This document shows positions 10,065 through 17,805 of a DNA stretch of 64,000 nucleotides, in pieces; within the stretch, counting starts at the first letter, position 1, and the number at the start of each line of letters is the position of its first letter. The position numbers were made by a program, and so were the translations under genes. The DNA is from Odontesthes bonariensis (lineage: Eukaryota > Chordata > Actinopteri > Atheriniformes > Atherinopsidae), in NCBI RefSeq assembly GCF_027942865.1, contig NC_134516.1, positions 24,263,322 to 24,327,321 on the forward strand. The letters run 5' to 3'. The notes under the pieces were generated by a model. It did not search any database. It was given only the letters and a program-made list of their open reading frames with translations, and was not told the origin of the DNA.

Positions 10065-10368
10065 TTCGATAGATGTATTCTTAGCGCTTCCAAATTAACG
10101 AACCATTTCTGACCAAACGATCCATTCCTTGATGCATCAAAAGGAATAGATCTCACAACTGAAGCTTGTTGGTTTTTCTCAGAGTGTTTTTCAGTGGTTG
10201 AATGTATCAAGTCTATCGAGTCTTGCGTTGGATCAGTGAGACATGGAAAATCCGTAGTGTTTCATGGTTTTGCAAATTCTTTTTTCTTTCCGTTTTAAAA
10301 CATTAGTTGGTTTGTCTTTATAAGATGATCATTAAGGCCTCTCACCAGAAGAGCACCTAAAAAATTTC

Positions 10369-10441
10369 TGAGGAGTGCGGACATCAATCCCTCCACATTT
10401 TGCCTGGAAAGCAAGCCCTTTATAATTTGACATAGTTTGTC
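10369..10441 (-). pseudogene. Decayed tRNA-Ala relic
   Basis: The plus-strand bases align position for position with the tRNA-Ala at 9992-10064 and its flank (GAGGAGTGCGGACATCAATC...GGAAAGCAAGCCCT...GACATAGTTTG). Many substitutions break the stems and the boxes. It is a dead duplicate about 377 bp away. Confidence 0.6.
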
Positions 10442-10730
10442 TTCCATATTTGGATATATTCTGAAGAGATTGTAATAACCCCAACCTTAAATTTGACTTA
10501 TCCTAAGTGCAATTGCTTTTGTTTCGCCCAATTTTAAATCAAACAACCTCAAACATCCCTACATGGTACCACATTTAGATAATAATGATTCTATTTTTGT
10601 GAAAGGAGGATGAATTCATATCCTCTGCACGCAAGGCCATTGTATCTAATGAGGCTCCAATTTTGAGATCAAAATTATACCAGCTGTAGTTTAAGACGGA
10701 AATTTTTATGGTCAAACTTATAAGAGAGAG

Positions 10731-10765
10731 GACGAGGTGGCCGAGAGGTTAAGGCGATGGACTGC
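10731..10765 (+). pseudogene. 5' half of tRNA-Ser (GCT), truncated at the anticodon
   Basis: GACGAGGTGGCCGAG and the following D arm and anticodon stem (GCGATGGACTGC) match tRNA-Ser-GCT up to the second anticodon base region. The sequence then breaks into AT-rich DNA that leads into macrosatellite A. The gene was cut here by the event that placed the array. Confidence 0.75.
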
Positions 10766-11139
10766 ATAATTTATATATACATAAATTATGATAGGCTACA
10801 AAAAAGTGATCACAGCCAAATATGACAAAAGATTAGGCTAGCCTTTCATTTCTGACAGCTGAACATTGCACATCTACTAACCTTAAAACAAAATAAACGA
10901 GAGCAACAACCGTCTTTTTTTTTTTTCTTAAAAGATGTTTTATATTATTTTCATATAATTTGCTGATGGCAATTATAGAATGTGAGTGCTTGTGTTATAT
11001 TGAAAGCGAGGCTGGGTGTGTCTATGAATATAGACAACAGTGAGGTTTTTTTTAGGTGCTGTACAAGCAAATCATAGCGTCTCTGTACAATGACAGAGAC
11101 CTTTCGGTAACACTTCACAATACTGACTGTGTATTAGAG

Positions 11140-11659
11140 CAGGGGTCTTCAACGTTTTTCAGGCCAGGGACCCCCAAACTGATGGAGAGTTGGAGCAGGG
11201 ACCCCCTACTATTTATATGGGATACAATTGTGTTTTATATTTAACGGGGCCTAGTGCCGTGTATAAACATAGCTACTCTGTTATTGTACATTCAATACTA
11301 AGCTACTCAAATAATACACAGGTTAATATAGTCATGTTTTTATTTTAAACATGTGCAAGGTACAGGGTGGCCGTGCCACTGCCATTTATAAAAAAACATC
11401 TTGCATACAACACTGAGCTATTCAAATAATCCACAGATTTTAACTTTAAACATGCATGTAGATGGGACAATGAATCCTCAAAGCATCTGTGGATGGCACA
11501 CGTTTGCACACAATTTGTGAGAAAAAACTGTTTGAAATTTTTTATTTATTTATTTTTTTGTTTTTTTAAATCGTCTAATCAACCAAAGATTTCGCGACCC
11601 CCCCTGCAGTACCTCCGCGGACCCCCTGGGGGTCGCGGACCCCCTGTTGAAGACCTCTG
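11140..11659 (-). mobile_element. hAT-type MITE, copy 2 (inverted relative to copy 1)
   Basis: This element is 520 bp, the reverse complement of 2727-3246 with few differences. Its target duplication is TATTAGAG at 11132-11139 and 11660-11667. The equivalent position in the other A units (for example 48086-48098, 59007-59020) reads GTGTATTAGAGTGTACATT without an insert, giving direct empty-site proof of transposition and of both element ends. Confidence 0.95.
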
Positions 11660-12063
11660 TATTAGAGTGTACATTCCGTTCACTTATTTCCTACTTTGCC
11701 CGGACTTCCAGTGTAGCCTAACTCCTGGCCAATTCCCACCTTCTCCAGTCTTACAGCATAACTCGCCGCGACACTTACCATGTAATACGCGAAACTACCC
11801 CAACTTTTGCTCTTTGCTCATGGCGGTTGTGTATGTATACATGTCAGCGGACAAGCTTCACCCTTATTCCAGGCATTTATTATGTTTGTCTTAAAGCCTT
11901 GTATGATTGGAAATAAGAATATGTTGAGAAATGGACAAAACAAAGTGTCCCTGACATAAAATAACAGAGTTCCACTGATTTTTCTTATTCATGTTGTTCC
12001 TTCATTTAGCTAATACTACTACTGCTTTGATTACCCACTGAAGCCTCTTCCTGTCTGCCTCAG

Positions 12064-12386
12064 TGCAGGTCCCAGCGGGCTCTCAATACAAGGTCTTCAG
12101 CAGTTTGGTGTCTAGATTGTTCAATCTGGACAACGTGGTGGTCCTCCTCACTGTTGGGCCCATGTCAGGATTGCTGGAGATTACAGTAAAATACACCCTG
12201 ACATAGCCTACAGTTAAGAGTGAACATGTCAGACCCTGTAATGTGACCTTGCATTTTGCTCCTTTGGAGCCAAAATGTTGCAGGTGTGCGGACAAAGTGG
12301 AGTACCATTTTAATGGTTTGAATGTGTTAAAACAAAATAACTCATGTCTATGTGGCATGTGTTTAACTAATAGAACTAGCACTTGA
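12064..12386 (+). other. Exon-like, cysteine-rich open segment of the A unit
   Basis: A pyrimidine-rich tract ending CTGCCTCAG precedes 12064 and resembles a 3' splice site. The frame then reads through a hydrophobic stretch (LFNLDNVVVLLTVGPMSGLL), one TAG at 12204-12206, and a Cys-rich stretch (CCRCADKVEYHF, SCLCGMC) before TGA at 12384. The TAG sits at the same place in the other units. No family was recognised. It may be debris of a captured gene or transposase exon. The opposite strand also has a frame of about 120 residues here. Copies recur in each A unit (for example near 48487-48809). Confidence 0.35.
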
Positions 12387-12642
12387 ACCCAAACACACAA
12401 CTCAGGAACCAAAGGAGTACCCAGTAAACAAAATAGTACAAACAACAACAAACACTTTTTTCAAAACACATTCTCAACAGAACTATATAAAAGGCACACA
12501 CACTGGTAGCAATTCAAACATTCCCTTTCATAACTATAACTAACTTAACTAACTAACTAACAGAATAACCACAAAAAGAAACCATTAACAATTATGAACC
12601 AAAAAAGAAAATATTTTCAGTTAACTAATCACGTCATCATGT

Positions 12643-13318
12643 GATTGGCTGTTGCAGAATCAAATGTCTTCAGGCTGCTCTGATTGGCTGTCGCAGGATC
12701 AAAGGTCTTCAGGCTGTTCTGATTGGCTGTCGCAGGATCAAACATCTTCAGGCTGCTCTGATTGGCTGTCGCAGGATCAAAGGTCTTCAGGCTGCTCTGA
12801 TTGGCTGTCGCAGGATCAAACATCTTCAGGCTGCTCTGATTGGCTGTCGCAGGATCAAAGGTCTTCAGGCTGCTCTGATAGGCTGTCGCAGGATCAAAGG
12901 TCTTCAGGCTGATCTGATTGGCTGTCGCAAAATGAAAGGGCTTCAGGTTGCTCTGATTGACTGTCGCAGGAGCAAACATCTTCAGGCTGCTCTGATTGGC
13001 TGTCGCAGGATCAAAGGTCTTCAGGCTGCTCTGATTGGCTGTCGCAGGATCAAACATCTTCAGACTGCTCTGATTGGCTGTCGCAGGATTAAAGGTCTTC
13101 AGGCTGCTCTGATTGGCTGTCGCAGGATCTAACGTCTTCAGGCTGCCCTGATTGGCTGTCGCAGGATCAAAGGTCTTCAGGCTGATCTGATTGGCTGTCG
13201 CAGGATCAAAGGTCTTCAGGCTACTCTGATTGGCTGTCGCAGGATCAAAGGTCTTCAGGCTGCCCTTATTGGCTGTCACAGGATCAAAGGTCTTCAGGCT
13301 ACTCTGATTGGCTGTCGG
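12643..13318. repeat. 39-bp CCAAT minisatellite, array 1 (about 17 units)
   Basis: The unit is 39 bp and can be read as CTGCTCTGATTGGCTGTCGC followed by AGGATCAAAGGTCTTCAGG. Variants differ mainly at AAAGGTC/AAACATC/TAACGTC. Each unit contains CTGATTGGCTG, an inverted CCAAT box of NF-Y consensus type. Because 39 is 13 codons, one minus-strand frame reads SSLKTFDPATANQ repeatedly and two plus-strand frames are also open. These frames are consequences of the repeat length and not evidence of coding. It ends at GGGTCCGG. Confidence 0.95.
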
Positions 13319-13555
13319 GTCCGGATACCAAAGTATAATCCGTTTTTCTGTCAAAACGAAAAAATGAAAAAACGGAAATAGGTGTCCTTTTTCCATTTTT
13401 CGTTTTAAACAAAAAAGCAATTCAAACATTCCCTTTCATAACTATAACTATAACTAACTTAACTAACTAACTAACAGAATAACCACAAAAAGAAACCATT
13501 AACAATTATGAACCAAAAAAGAAAATATTTTCAGTTAACTAATCACGTCATCATG

Positions 13556-13959
13556 TGATTGGCTGTTGCAGAATCAAACGTCTTCAGGCTGCTCTGATTG
13601 GCTGTCGCAGGATCGAACGTCTTCAGGCTGCTCTGATTGGCTGTCGCAGGATCAAAGGTCTTCAGGCTGCTCTGATTTGCTGTCGCAGGATCAAACATCT
13701 TCAGGCTGCTCTGATTGGCTGTCGCAGGATCAAAGGTCTTCAGGCTGCTCTGATTGGCTGTCGCAGGATCAAACATCTTCAGGCTCCTCTGATTGGCTGT
13801 CGCAGGATCAAAGGTCTTCAGGCTGCTCTGATTGGCTGTCGCAGGATCTAACGTCTTCAGGCTGCTCTGATTGGCTGTCGCAGGATCAAAGGTCTTCAGG
13901 CTGATCTGATTGGCTGTCGCAGGATCAAAGGTCTTCAGGCTACTCTGATTGGCTGTCGG
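13556..13959. repeat. 39-bp CCAAT minisatellite, array 2 (about 10 units)
   Basis: Same unit and flanks as array 1. It begins after CACGTCATCATGTGATTGG and ends at GGGTCCGGGTACC, then about 50 bp of the A flank before the junction with macrosatellite B. Confidence 0.95.
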
Positions 13960-14082
13960 GTCCGGGTACCAAAGTATAATCCGTTTTTCTGTCAAAACGA
14001 AAAAATGAGATGCATCATGAGGTTACTACTCATATTCAAACTACCCAAGATGCAACGTAACGTGACGTCGCTGATCGGTCTC

Positions 14083-14495
14083 ACTTAGCATGTAGCAGTA
14101 GCATCAACAGATCCCTGATCAGGGTTTTGTGAGTCCGGGACTGCCGAGCTGTAGCTTCAGCTTCAGACATTCAGGCAGGTTTACTCTGCAAAGATTCCCT
14201 TTCTTTCCTTCAGCTGCTTTGATGTTTTAAATCATCAGGCTTTTTCTCTTAACGATTCCCTGTTATATTTTGGTGGGATAGCAGCACACCCACTATGCGC
14301 TTGGTAATCACAAAGAGTGACGCCACACTTGTGCTGACAGAGGAAGTGTGCTTATGGAAGATGAGCCAGATGCAGACAGATGTTTTCTACCTGTGGACAC
14401 GTAATCAGAACCAGAATTTATTGCCAAGTAGGTTTGCACTTACAAGGAATCTGACTTGGTGTCGTTGGTGCAGACGATATAGATATATATACAGA

Positions 14496-14588
<93 letters not shown>

Positions 14589-14690
14589 GATCTATATAAA
14601 AGGTTGGACCTCCCAAAACCTGCTCTCCAGTCATCGACCCACACAAACCCCTGATCAAGGATCTGTTGATGCTACTGCTACATGCTAAGT
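14083..14690. mobile_element. Foldback/TIR element with 49-bp inverted repeats (type copy in unit 1)
   Basis: Arms at 14083-14131 and 14642-14690 are inverted repeats matching at 47 of 49 positions (ACTTAGCATGTAGCAGTAGC at the outer end). The interior holds a block with LINE 3'-end-like text (AGAATTTATTGCCAAGTAGG, GGAATCTGACTTGGTGTCG) followed by the CTAT microsatellite. No clear target duplication was found outside the arms. An apparent frame starting at 14295 runs into the microsatellite and is not credible as a gene. The same arms occur in all ten units. Confidence 0.75.
14497..14588. repeat. (CTAT)n microsatellite
   Basis: About 92 bp of perfect CTAT repeat in unit 1. The same locus varies from about 43 bp (units 2 and 3) to over 80 bp (unit 5). 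Confidence 0.97.
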
Positions 14691-14860
14691 CATGGACAGA
14701 AACTGCGACATTTTTCAGTAAAACTGACCAACATGAATAACGGATTCATTCTCTGGAAAATCAATAACGGAGTGAAATAATGTTTTCAGTTCCACAATTG
14801 TGTGATGACAACAGCACAGAAATCTTATGACATCACAAAAGCAATATTCACAAGATGGAA

Positions 14861-14953
14861 TGTCATAGATGACATCACAGCGATGTCATCAGTGACATCA
14901 ATGTGATGTTATCATAGATGACATCACTGTGATGTTATCATAGATGACATCAC
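14861..14953. repeat. 26-bp TGACATCA minisatellite (unit 1 copy)
   Basis: The unit is TGACATCACTGTGATGTTAT plus CATAGA and is nearly palindromic. There are 4 TGACATCA octamers here. Units 2 and 3 have 10, unit 10 has 3, the others 4. The octamer is one base from a CRE (TGACGTCA). Confidence 0.85.
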
Positions 14954-15007
14954 AAAATGATATCTCCAGAGTTTATAAATAGAACCCCCTCCTCAAGATG
15001 TATACTA

Positions 15008-15231
15008 GCTTGCCTGCTTGCTTGCCCGCTTGTTCGCCCGCTTAGTTGTAGCTTGCTCGCACGCTTGAGCTTGCCCGCTTGCTCGCCCGCTTGCTCGCCC
15101 GCTTGCTCGCCCGCATGGTCGCCCGCTTGAGCTCGCCCGCTTGGTTGCCCGCTTGCTCGCCCGCTTGTTCGCCTGCTTGAGCTCGCACGCTTTGCCGCTT
15201 GTTCGCCCGCTTGCTCGCTCGCTCGCTCACT
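15008..15231. repeat. 12-bp GC-rich minisatellite CTTGCTCGCCCG (unit 1 copy)
   Basis: Degenerate tandem copies of CTTGCTCGCCCG interspersed with TTGAGCTCGCCCG variants. Apparent frames on both strands (Arg/Ala/Ser/Lys-rich or Cys/Pro-rich) follow from the repeat and are not genes. It stands out as GC-rich in AT-rich surroundings. Confidence 0.9.
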
Positions 15232-15305
15232 ACTTGTTAGTAATTTGTCCTAACAAGTAGACGTTACGTGATCGAGATTCATGCTGCACAATCTTTCCAA
15301 CAGTC

Positions 15306-15810
15306 ATGGTATCTCTTTTGTTAGTAACAGTTAGTAAGATGGCGCCAGTGTGTGAGGCGCTCTGTCAGCCGTTCCGACTTTTGTGTGTTTTTATACTGTT
15401 TGTACTATGTGTTACACATCATGTTGACTGCCTGACGGTGTATAGTCGGCAAACGTTGCTTGAACTGAGAATTTCCGCCAAAGATTGGCGCAATTCAGAT
15501 CGCGATGGCCATCAAAATCTGCCTCCTTTCCATTCCATTAAAAAGCAGGCAGCATAAAGTTAAACCAGAGCCCTGGTTGAATGAAACAACTCGCAATGCG
15601 AGACAGGTGTGTCGCAGAGCTGAGCGCAAGTGGAATAAGGATAAACTGGAAGTGTCTCTGCAAATATTGGGTGACTGTTGGCGTCGATATCAGTCCTCTG
15701 TGAAAGAGGCCAAAAGAAAATATTTCTCTGATCTTATTGCTTCAAATTCCCACAAACCTCTTGTGTTTTTTAAAGTTTTAAATTCTGAGTTTTCTGAGTG
15801 TTTTATTTGA
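15306..15810 (+). mobile_element. LINE fragment a: 5' region and start of ORF2 (unit 1 copy)
   Basis: A frame at 15306-15557 includes a hydrophobic N-terminus then DCLTVYSRQTLLELR, the usual beginning of ORF2 in fish LINEs. An overlapping frame (15505-15810) reads PEPWLNETTRNARQVCRRAE and KEAKRKYFSDLIASNSHKP, the linker between endonuclease and reverse transcriptase. The endonuclease domain that should lie between them is absent, so this is an internally deleted fragment. No catalytic motif remains. Confidence 0.85.
15336..15346 (+). promoter_or_regulatory. YY1-type motif AAGATGGCGCC
   Basis: AAGATGGCGCC matches the YY1 core (AAGATGGCGGC-like) found at the 5' ends of many LINE families, where it positions transcription start. 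It lies at the 5' end of LINE fragment a and is kept in all ten units. Activity is inferred only. Confidence 0.45.
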
Positions 15811-15989
15811 CATTTTGTACTGGATGTTCGTTGATACTACTCCGCCACCGCTAAGAAAATAGTGCGAGCGTGAACGAGCTGCCAAATAAAACACGACAGA
15901 AGCAACTTTTCGCAACGAAATTTGATTTGGATTACCAGTGCACACCAGTAACCACTCCGGTGAGTTGATTATTTTGAAAACGGACGTTT

Positions 15990-16112
15990 ATGGCAAACAG
16001 TCAAGACAGCCCCTCAGGCATCGCCAACATTACAGGCACGACTACAGGAGAAGACAAACTCAGAAATGGACATGAAGAAACCATTGAAGGACCGAAAGGA
16101 TCCTTCTGCTGA
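15990..16112 (+). pseudogene. LINE fragment b: short ORF1-like N-terminus (unit 1 copy)
   Basis: ATG at 15990 opens a 40-codon frame (MANSQDSPSGIANITGTTTG at its start) closed by TGA at 16110. Composition and position suggest the start of a LINE ORF1 that is joined by an internal deletion to the far C-terminal end of ORF2 just downstream. Family assignment is a guess from context. Confidence 0.4.
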
Positions 16113-16136
16113 AGGACTGGCAGATACTTCTGACCA

Positions 16137-16601
16137 AAAGGATCCTTTTCTCTCTATCTCCTCAGCATTAAAGTTGGGAACCTGCGCACCCTGGTAGGTT
16201 TAAAGGCATCAAAGTGGACAGAGTTTTTTGGCATGGGACCTTCCCCTGAAGGCTGTTGGCGGTCCCTGTACAAACCTCCTGTTGACAAACGGACAGGAGA
16301 CATCCAGTGGAGGATCGTACATGGGGCCATAGCTACAAACAGGTATCTGGTGCACCTCGATCCTGGCACAGGGGATGGCTGTCCGTTCTGCCCTCGGTCA
16401 GAGACAGTCTACCACCTCTTTGTCCAATGTCCCAGACTGGAGGCGCTGTTCAGACAGCTGCAGAGGTGGTTTCAGGGGTTAAGTGAGGGTTTCTCCTCCA
16501 GCCTGTTCATCTTTGGGCCACATTATTGTGCAAGGAGGAAGGCTGTACTTCAGTTGATTAAAGGGATAATCCGGAGTACAATATATTTTAGATCCATTTA
16601 G
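16137..16601 (+). mobile_element. LINE fragment b: ORF2 C-terminus with zf-RVT domain (unit 1 copy)
   Basis: An open frame from about 16137 encodes KVGNLRTLVGLKASKWTEFF, then GDIQWRIVHGAIATNRYL, then CPFC...YHLFVQCPRLEALF. This is the zinc-binding domain at the end of Tx1/L1-like reverse transcriptases (C-x2-C...H-x4-C). The frame stops early (after RSI) in units 1 and 2. In units 3-10 it runs on to GMLGVHMLS. No polymerase domain is present. Confidence 0.85.
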
Positions 16602-17083
16602 GGGATGTTGGGAGTACATATGTTGAGTTGACATCAAAATCATGTCATTCGGATGTGTTCTGAGAATTTCGATTTGACCGTTTTTAGCCAAAAGTCGTTA
16701 GCCTGGAAGTGAGAGAGGCATATCATGTCACCGCTACAAAACGCTATTTTTATACCTCTTCTACAGCTCCAAACAACATAACACTTACGTGGTAGTGAGT
16801 AGAGGGTCCCTAAAGCCAAACCGAAGTGTCCCAAGGTCTTCATGTGGTCGGATAGAGAGTCCAGAATGAATTTAATCAAGCCAGTACCTTTCCGGAAATG
16901 TTGCTGCTGCAGCTGCTGCTGAAGACCGTGGTGAAGTTGGTTTGATATTGGATATTGGACAGATATTCAAAATAAGGAAATAAGGTGTCTTTTTTTTCAA
17001 ACCTGCTTTTAAACATGTATAGCACTTTGTGCTACATGTTAATGTATGAAAAGTGCTTTATAAATAAAGTTTGATTTGATTTT
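16602..17083. mobile_element. Noncoding element of unknown family ending in a LINE-type tail (unit 1 copy)
   Basis: Bases 16602-16980 have no credible gene and include a GCTGCTGCAGCTGCTGCTG tract near 16900. The stretch ends with GTGCTTTATAAATAAAG then TTTGATTTGATTT, a short tandem tail with an AATAAA signal, as seen at the 3' ends of many fish LINEs. It is probably the 3' UTR of LINE fragment b with something inserted. Confidence 0.5.
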
Positions 17084-17143
17084 GACCAGAGGCCCTACGG
17101 GTGGGGCGAGAAGCCTGTCTGCGTCTGCGTCTTCTAGAATAGA

Positions 17144-17275
17144 AAAATACTTTATCCATCTCCCAATGGGGGAAATTTAAATGAGTCAAGTAGCTCAAAA
17201 AGAAATTATTAATATTTACAATGATTGTATATCAAAATATTATATATAATACTAGATTCTCCGAAATGTTGGGTA
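17144..17275. mobile_element. LINE-like 3' end and AT-rich spacer (unit 1 copy)
   Basis: AATACTTTATCCATCTCCCA then ATGGGGGAAATTT is the hairpin-type 3' end found in CR1/L2-like fish LINEs (TTTATTGATCCC...GGGGAAATT). An AT-rich spacer follows up to the next unit start. Confidence 0.55.
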
Positions 17276-17760
17276 TGCATCATGAGGTTACTACTCATGT
17301 TCAAACTACCCAAGATGCAACGTGACGTGACGTCGCTGATCAGCCTCACTTAGCATGTAGCAGTAGCATCAACAGATCCCTGATCAGGGTTTTGTGAGTC
17401 CGGGACTGCAGAGCTGTAGCTTCAGCTTCAGACATTCAGGCAGGTTTACTCTGCAAAGATTCCCTTTCTTTCCTTCAGCTGCTTTGATGTTTTAAATCAT
17501 CAGGCTTTTTCTCTTAACGATTCCCTGTTATATTTTGGTGGGATAGCAGCAAACCCACTATGCGCTTGGTCATCACAAAGAGTGACGCCACACTTGTGCT
17601 GACAGAGGAAGTGTGCTTATGGAAGATGAGCCAGATGCAGACAGATGTTTTCTACCTGTGGACACGTAATCAGAACCAGAATTTATTGCCAAGTAGGTTT
17701 GCACTTACAAGGAATCTGACTTGGTGTCGTTGATGCAGACGATATAGATATATATACAGA

Positions 17761-17805
<45 letters not shown>

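Larger units (their letters stand above)
10780..14008. repeat. Macrosatellite A, left block (1.x units, partly deleted)
   Basis: From about 10780 the sequence is the same as the right-hand A units (for example 50084 onward): an AGGCTAC...GTGATCACAGCC segment, the region around 11700-11880, an exon-like block, and a 39-bp minisatellite. A hAT MITE interrupts it at 11140-11659. After the first minisatellite the unit jumps at about 13411 from CGTTTTAAAC straight to a later part of the next unit. About 1.5 kb of the canonical unit is therefore deleted before the second minisatellite. It ends at 14008, where macrosatellite B begins. Confidence 0.85.
14011..17275 (+). repeat. Macrosatellite B, unit 1 (3265 bp)
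   Basis: First of ten head-to-tail units. Start is set at TGCATCATGAGG, which recurs at 17276, 20651, 24026, 27254, 30514, 33755, 37003, 40245 and 43489. The order of parts is: foldback element with CTAT microsatellite, 26-bp TGACATCA minisatellite (4 octamers here), 12-bp GC-rich minisatellite, LINE 5' ORF2 fragment, internally deleted second LINE, unknown noncoding part, LINE tail (GTGCTTTATAAATAAAG), second LINE-like tail. This unit has the longest CTAT run (about 90 bp) and a private base change (CTGCCGAG for CTGCAGAG) near 14142. Confidence 0.95.

Noticed and set aside
9717-10765. A permuted tRNA-Ser gene (3' half before 5' half)
   Set aside because: The halves are about 1 kb apart with another tRNA gene between them and no processing motif. 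Breakage after duplication is simpler.
12643-13318. Minisatellite arrays as CRISPR-like arrays
   Set aside because: The whole 39-bp unit repeats with no unique spacers, and the genome is eukaryotic.
12629-13429. A 266-residue minus-strand frame with SSLKTFDPATANQ repeats, and parallel frames in the other minisatellites, as a repeat protein gene
   Set aside because: The 39-bp unit is a multiple of three without stops in several frames on both strands, so long frames are automatic. Unit counts vary and there is no conserved non-repeat domain.
14295-14654. The frame beginning MRLVITKSDATLVLTEE in each B unit as a gene
   Set aside because: It runs directly into the CTAT microsatellite, changes length with it, and lies inside the foldback element with no recognisable domain.
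15042-15230. Arg/Ala/Ser/Lys-rich and Cys/Pro-rich frames in the 12-bp minisatellite as small proteins
   Set aside because: They are translations of a short GC-rich repeat and change with repeat number.
16640-16879. Minus-strand 79-residue frame (MIKFILDS...) conserved in the B units as a gene
   Set aside because: The B copies are too similar for conservation to be informative. No domain was recognised, and a neighbouring minus-strand frame is equally open.
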